64,000 nt of DNA. Source: Desulfovibrio legallii. GTDB taxonomy: Bacteria; Desulfobacterota; Desulfovibrionia; Desulfovibrionales; Desulfovibrionaceae. Positions within the stretch are counted from its first letter, which is position 1. Each line of letters starts with the position of its first letter. Made by a program: the position numbers and the translations under genes. The notes beneath the pieces are model-generated. The model searched no databases and was not told where the DNA came from. It worked only from the letters and a program-made list of their open reading frames with translations. The stretch lies in the NCBI RefSeq assembly GCF_900102485.1, contig NZ_FNBX01000007.1, forward strand, positions 1 through 64,000, in the 5' to 3' direction. Below are positions 63,338 through 64,000 of this stretch, one piece after another.

Positions 63338-64000
63338 ATGCACCGGCACTGCTTGCTTCTGCTCCTCGCCGTCCTGGTCTTGCTGGCCGAGCCCTTGCCC
63401 GTCGCGGCTCAGGAAGCGCGCGTGGTGCGGGTCGGCGTTTTTCCCCTGCCCGGCTTCAACCACATTGGAGAGGGCACGGTCTCCGGCTACAACATGGACT
63501 ACCTGGAGCAGGTGGCCCTGTCCGCCGGCTGGATCCTCACGCCCGTCGTCCTGGACAACTGGACCGACGCTCTGCGGGCCCTGGATCAAGGGCGCATCGA
63601 CTTGCTAGGCCCCGCCCTGCACACCCCGGACCGGGAAAAGCGCTACCTCTTCTGCCGCTACCCCAGCGGCACCGCCTTCACGGCCCTGGTCACCCTGCGC
63701 GACAAGACGGCGCTTACTTACGAAGACTTCGCCGCCTTTGAAAACCTGCGCATCGGCACGGCGCAATCCCCCTTCTGGCAGCAGAACTTTGCAGCCTATG
63801 CCCGACGCAAGGCCTTCACCCCCCCGCCCCTGCTGATTTTCAACGATATGGCCGACGCCCGCATCGCCATGCGCGCCGGCAAGGTGGACGCCATCCTGGG
63901 CAACGCCTTCAACCTGCTGGACGACGAAAAGCTGCTGGCAAAATACGATCCCGCGCCTTTCTACTACATCACCACCAGGCAGAACCAGGGCCTCATGGCC
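63338..64000 (+). CDS. periplasmic solute-binding protein or sensor, 5' part (cut by window end)
   Basis: The 221 residues present start with a signal peptide (LLLLLAVLVLLAEPLPVAAQ) and continue as an SBP_bac_3-like type II binding domain: VRVGVFPLPGFNHIGEGTVSGYNMDYLEQVA, quoted by landmarks VRVGVFPLPGF and GYNMDYL, then RIDLLGPALHTPDREK and KVDAILGNAFNLLD. Such domains occur in amino-acid ABC transporters, but the unusual spacing (PGFNHI, LFCRYPSG) is also typical of sensor kinases or diguanylate cyclases with a periplasmic SBP domain. The gene runs past the window, so the C-terminal domain cannot be seen. The ATG at 63338 lacks a strong ribosome binding site. Confidence 0.8.
   Translation, partial: MHRHCLLLLLAVLVLLAEPLPVAAQEARVVRVGVFPLPGFNHIGEGTVSGYNMDYLEQVALSAGWILTPVVLDNWTDALRALDQGRIDLLGPALHTPDREKRYLFCRYPSGTAFTALVTLRDKTALTYEDFAAFENLRIGTAQSPFWQQNFAAYARRKAFTPPPLLIFNDMADARIAMRAGKVDAILGNAFNLLDDEKLLAKYDPAPFYYITTRQNQGLMA

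Overview
The window looks like chromosomal DNA of a high-GC, strictly anaerobic deltaproteobacterium of the Desulfovibrio type. Several features point there together: a citrate synthase of the homocitrate-synthase-like (Re) class, an adenylate kinase carrying the C-X5-H-X15-C-X2-C metal site known from Desulfovibrio gigas, a one-domain AICAR transformylase (PurH without the cyclohydrolase half), and a tig-clpP-clpX-lon block. The species cannot be fixed from the sequence alone. Most of the window is dense, very GC-rich housekeeping sequence. Three stretches stand out as GC-poorer or mobile: 1-2384, the gene at 18889-20889, and 31440-32300.

Layout. 1-2384: end of an ISL3-family insertion sequence directly abutting a stand-alone DUF262/DUF1524 (GmrSD-like) restriction-type gene, then phased 10-bp direct repeats and the initiator tRNA gene with its own promoter and terminator. 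2462-10103: a CvpA-like protein whose start lies in an inverted duplication, mazG, an amylase-like lipoprotein, a GT-C-like membrane protein and a WbpP-type UDP-GlcNAc 4-epimerase. 10333-16466 (minus): a four-gene operon, Re-citrate synthase, isocitrate dehydrogenase, LysE-type exporter, aconitase-like hydratase, which forms the oxidative route from acetyl-CoA and oxaloacetate to 2-oxoglutarate. 16706-24731: RNase II/R-like enzyme, a foreign-looking AlbA_2/ATPase/TPR gene, plsY, thrC and a radical SAM protein. 24812-29870: a small membrane protein, a CgeB-like glycosyltransferase and a large AsmA protein. 30132-38658: adk, a DksA-like zinc finger, a decayed phage-like patch, then tig, clpP, clpX and lon. 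38757-42685: a metal cluster with FeoA, a P1B-type ATPase, a DUF6110-like membrane protein and two small HMA-like proteins. 42794-50345: a second AsmA protein, motAB behind a sigma-54 type promoter, a DUF3880/CgeB glycosyltransferase and a Wzx-like flippase. 50404-55854: maf, a YfcE-type phosphodiesterase, a Trm112-like protein, a PHP phosphoesterase, kup and a YheO-type regulator. 55959-64000: purH-cobB-GT2 operon, a small unknown protein, purA, holB, and the 5' part of a periplasmic solute-binding or sensor protein.

Two repeat families cut across this layout. Three near-perfect palindromes with 26-28 bp arms, a 2-nt centre and the shared core AACTTTTGT-NN-ACAAAAGTT lie at 10270, 23212 and 38679, each between convergent genes. 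The outer stems differ between copies but remain fully paired. A second family of about 150 bp, itself built of small palindromes, is present at 10118, 31657 and (inverted, diverged) 48629. The most interesting biology is the 2-oxoglutarate operon, which combines a Re-citrate synthase fused to a PDC/Cache-like sensor domain with an isocitrate dehydrogenase that has lost every classical NADP-specificity residue.
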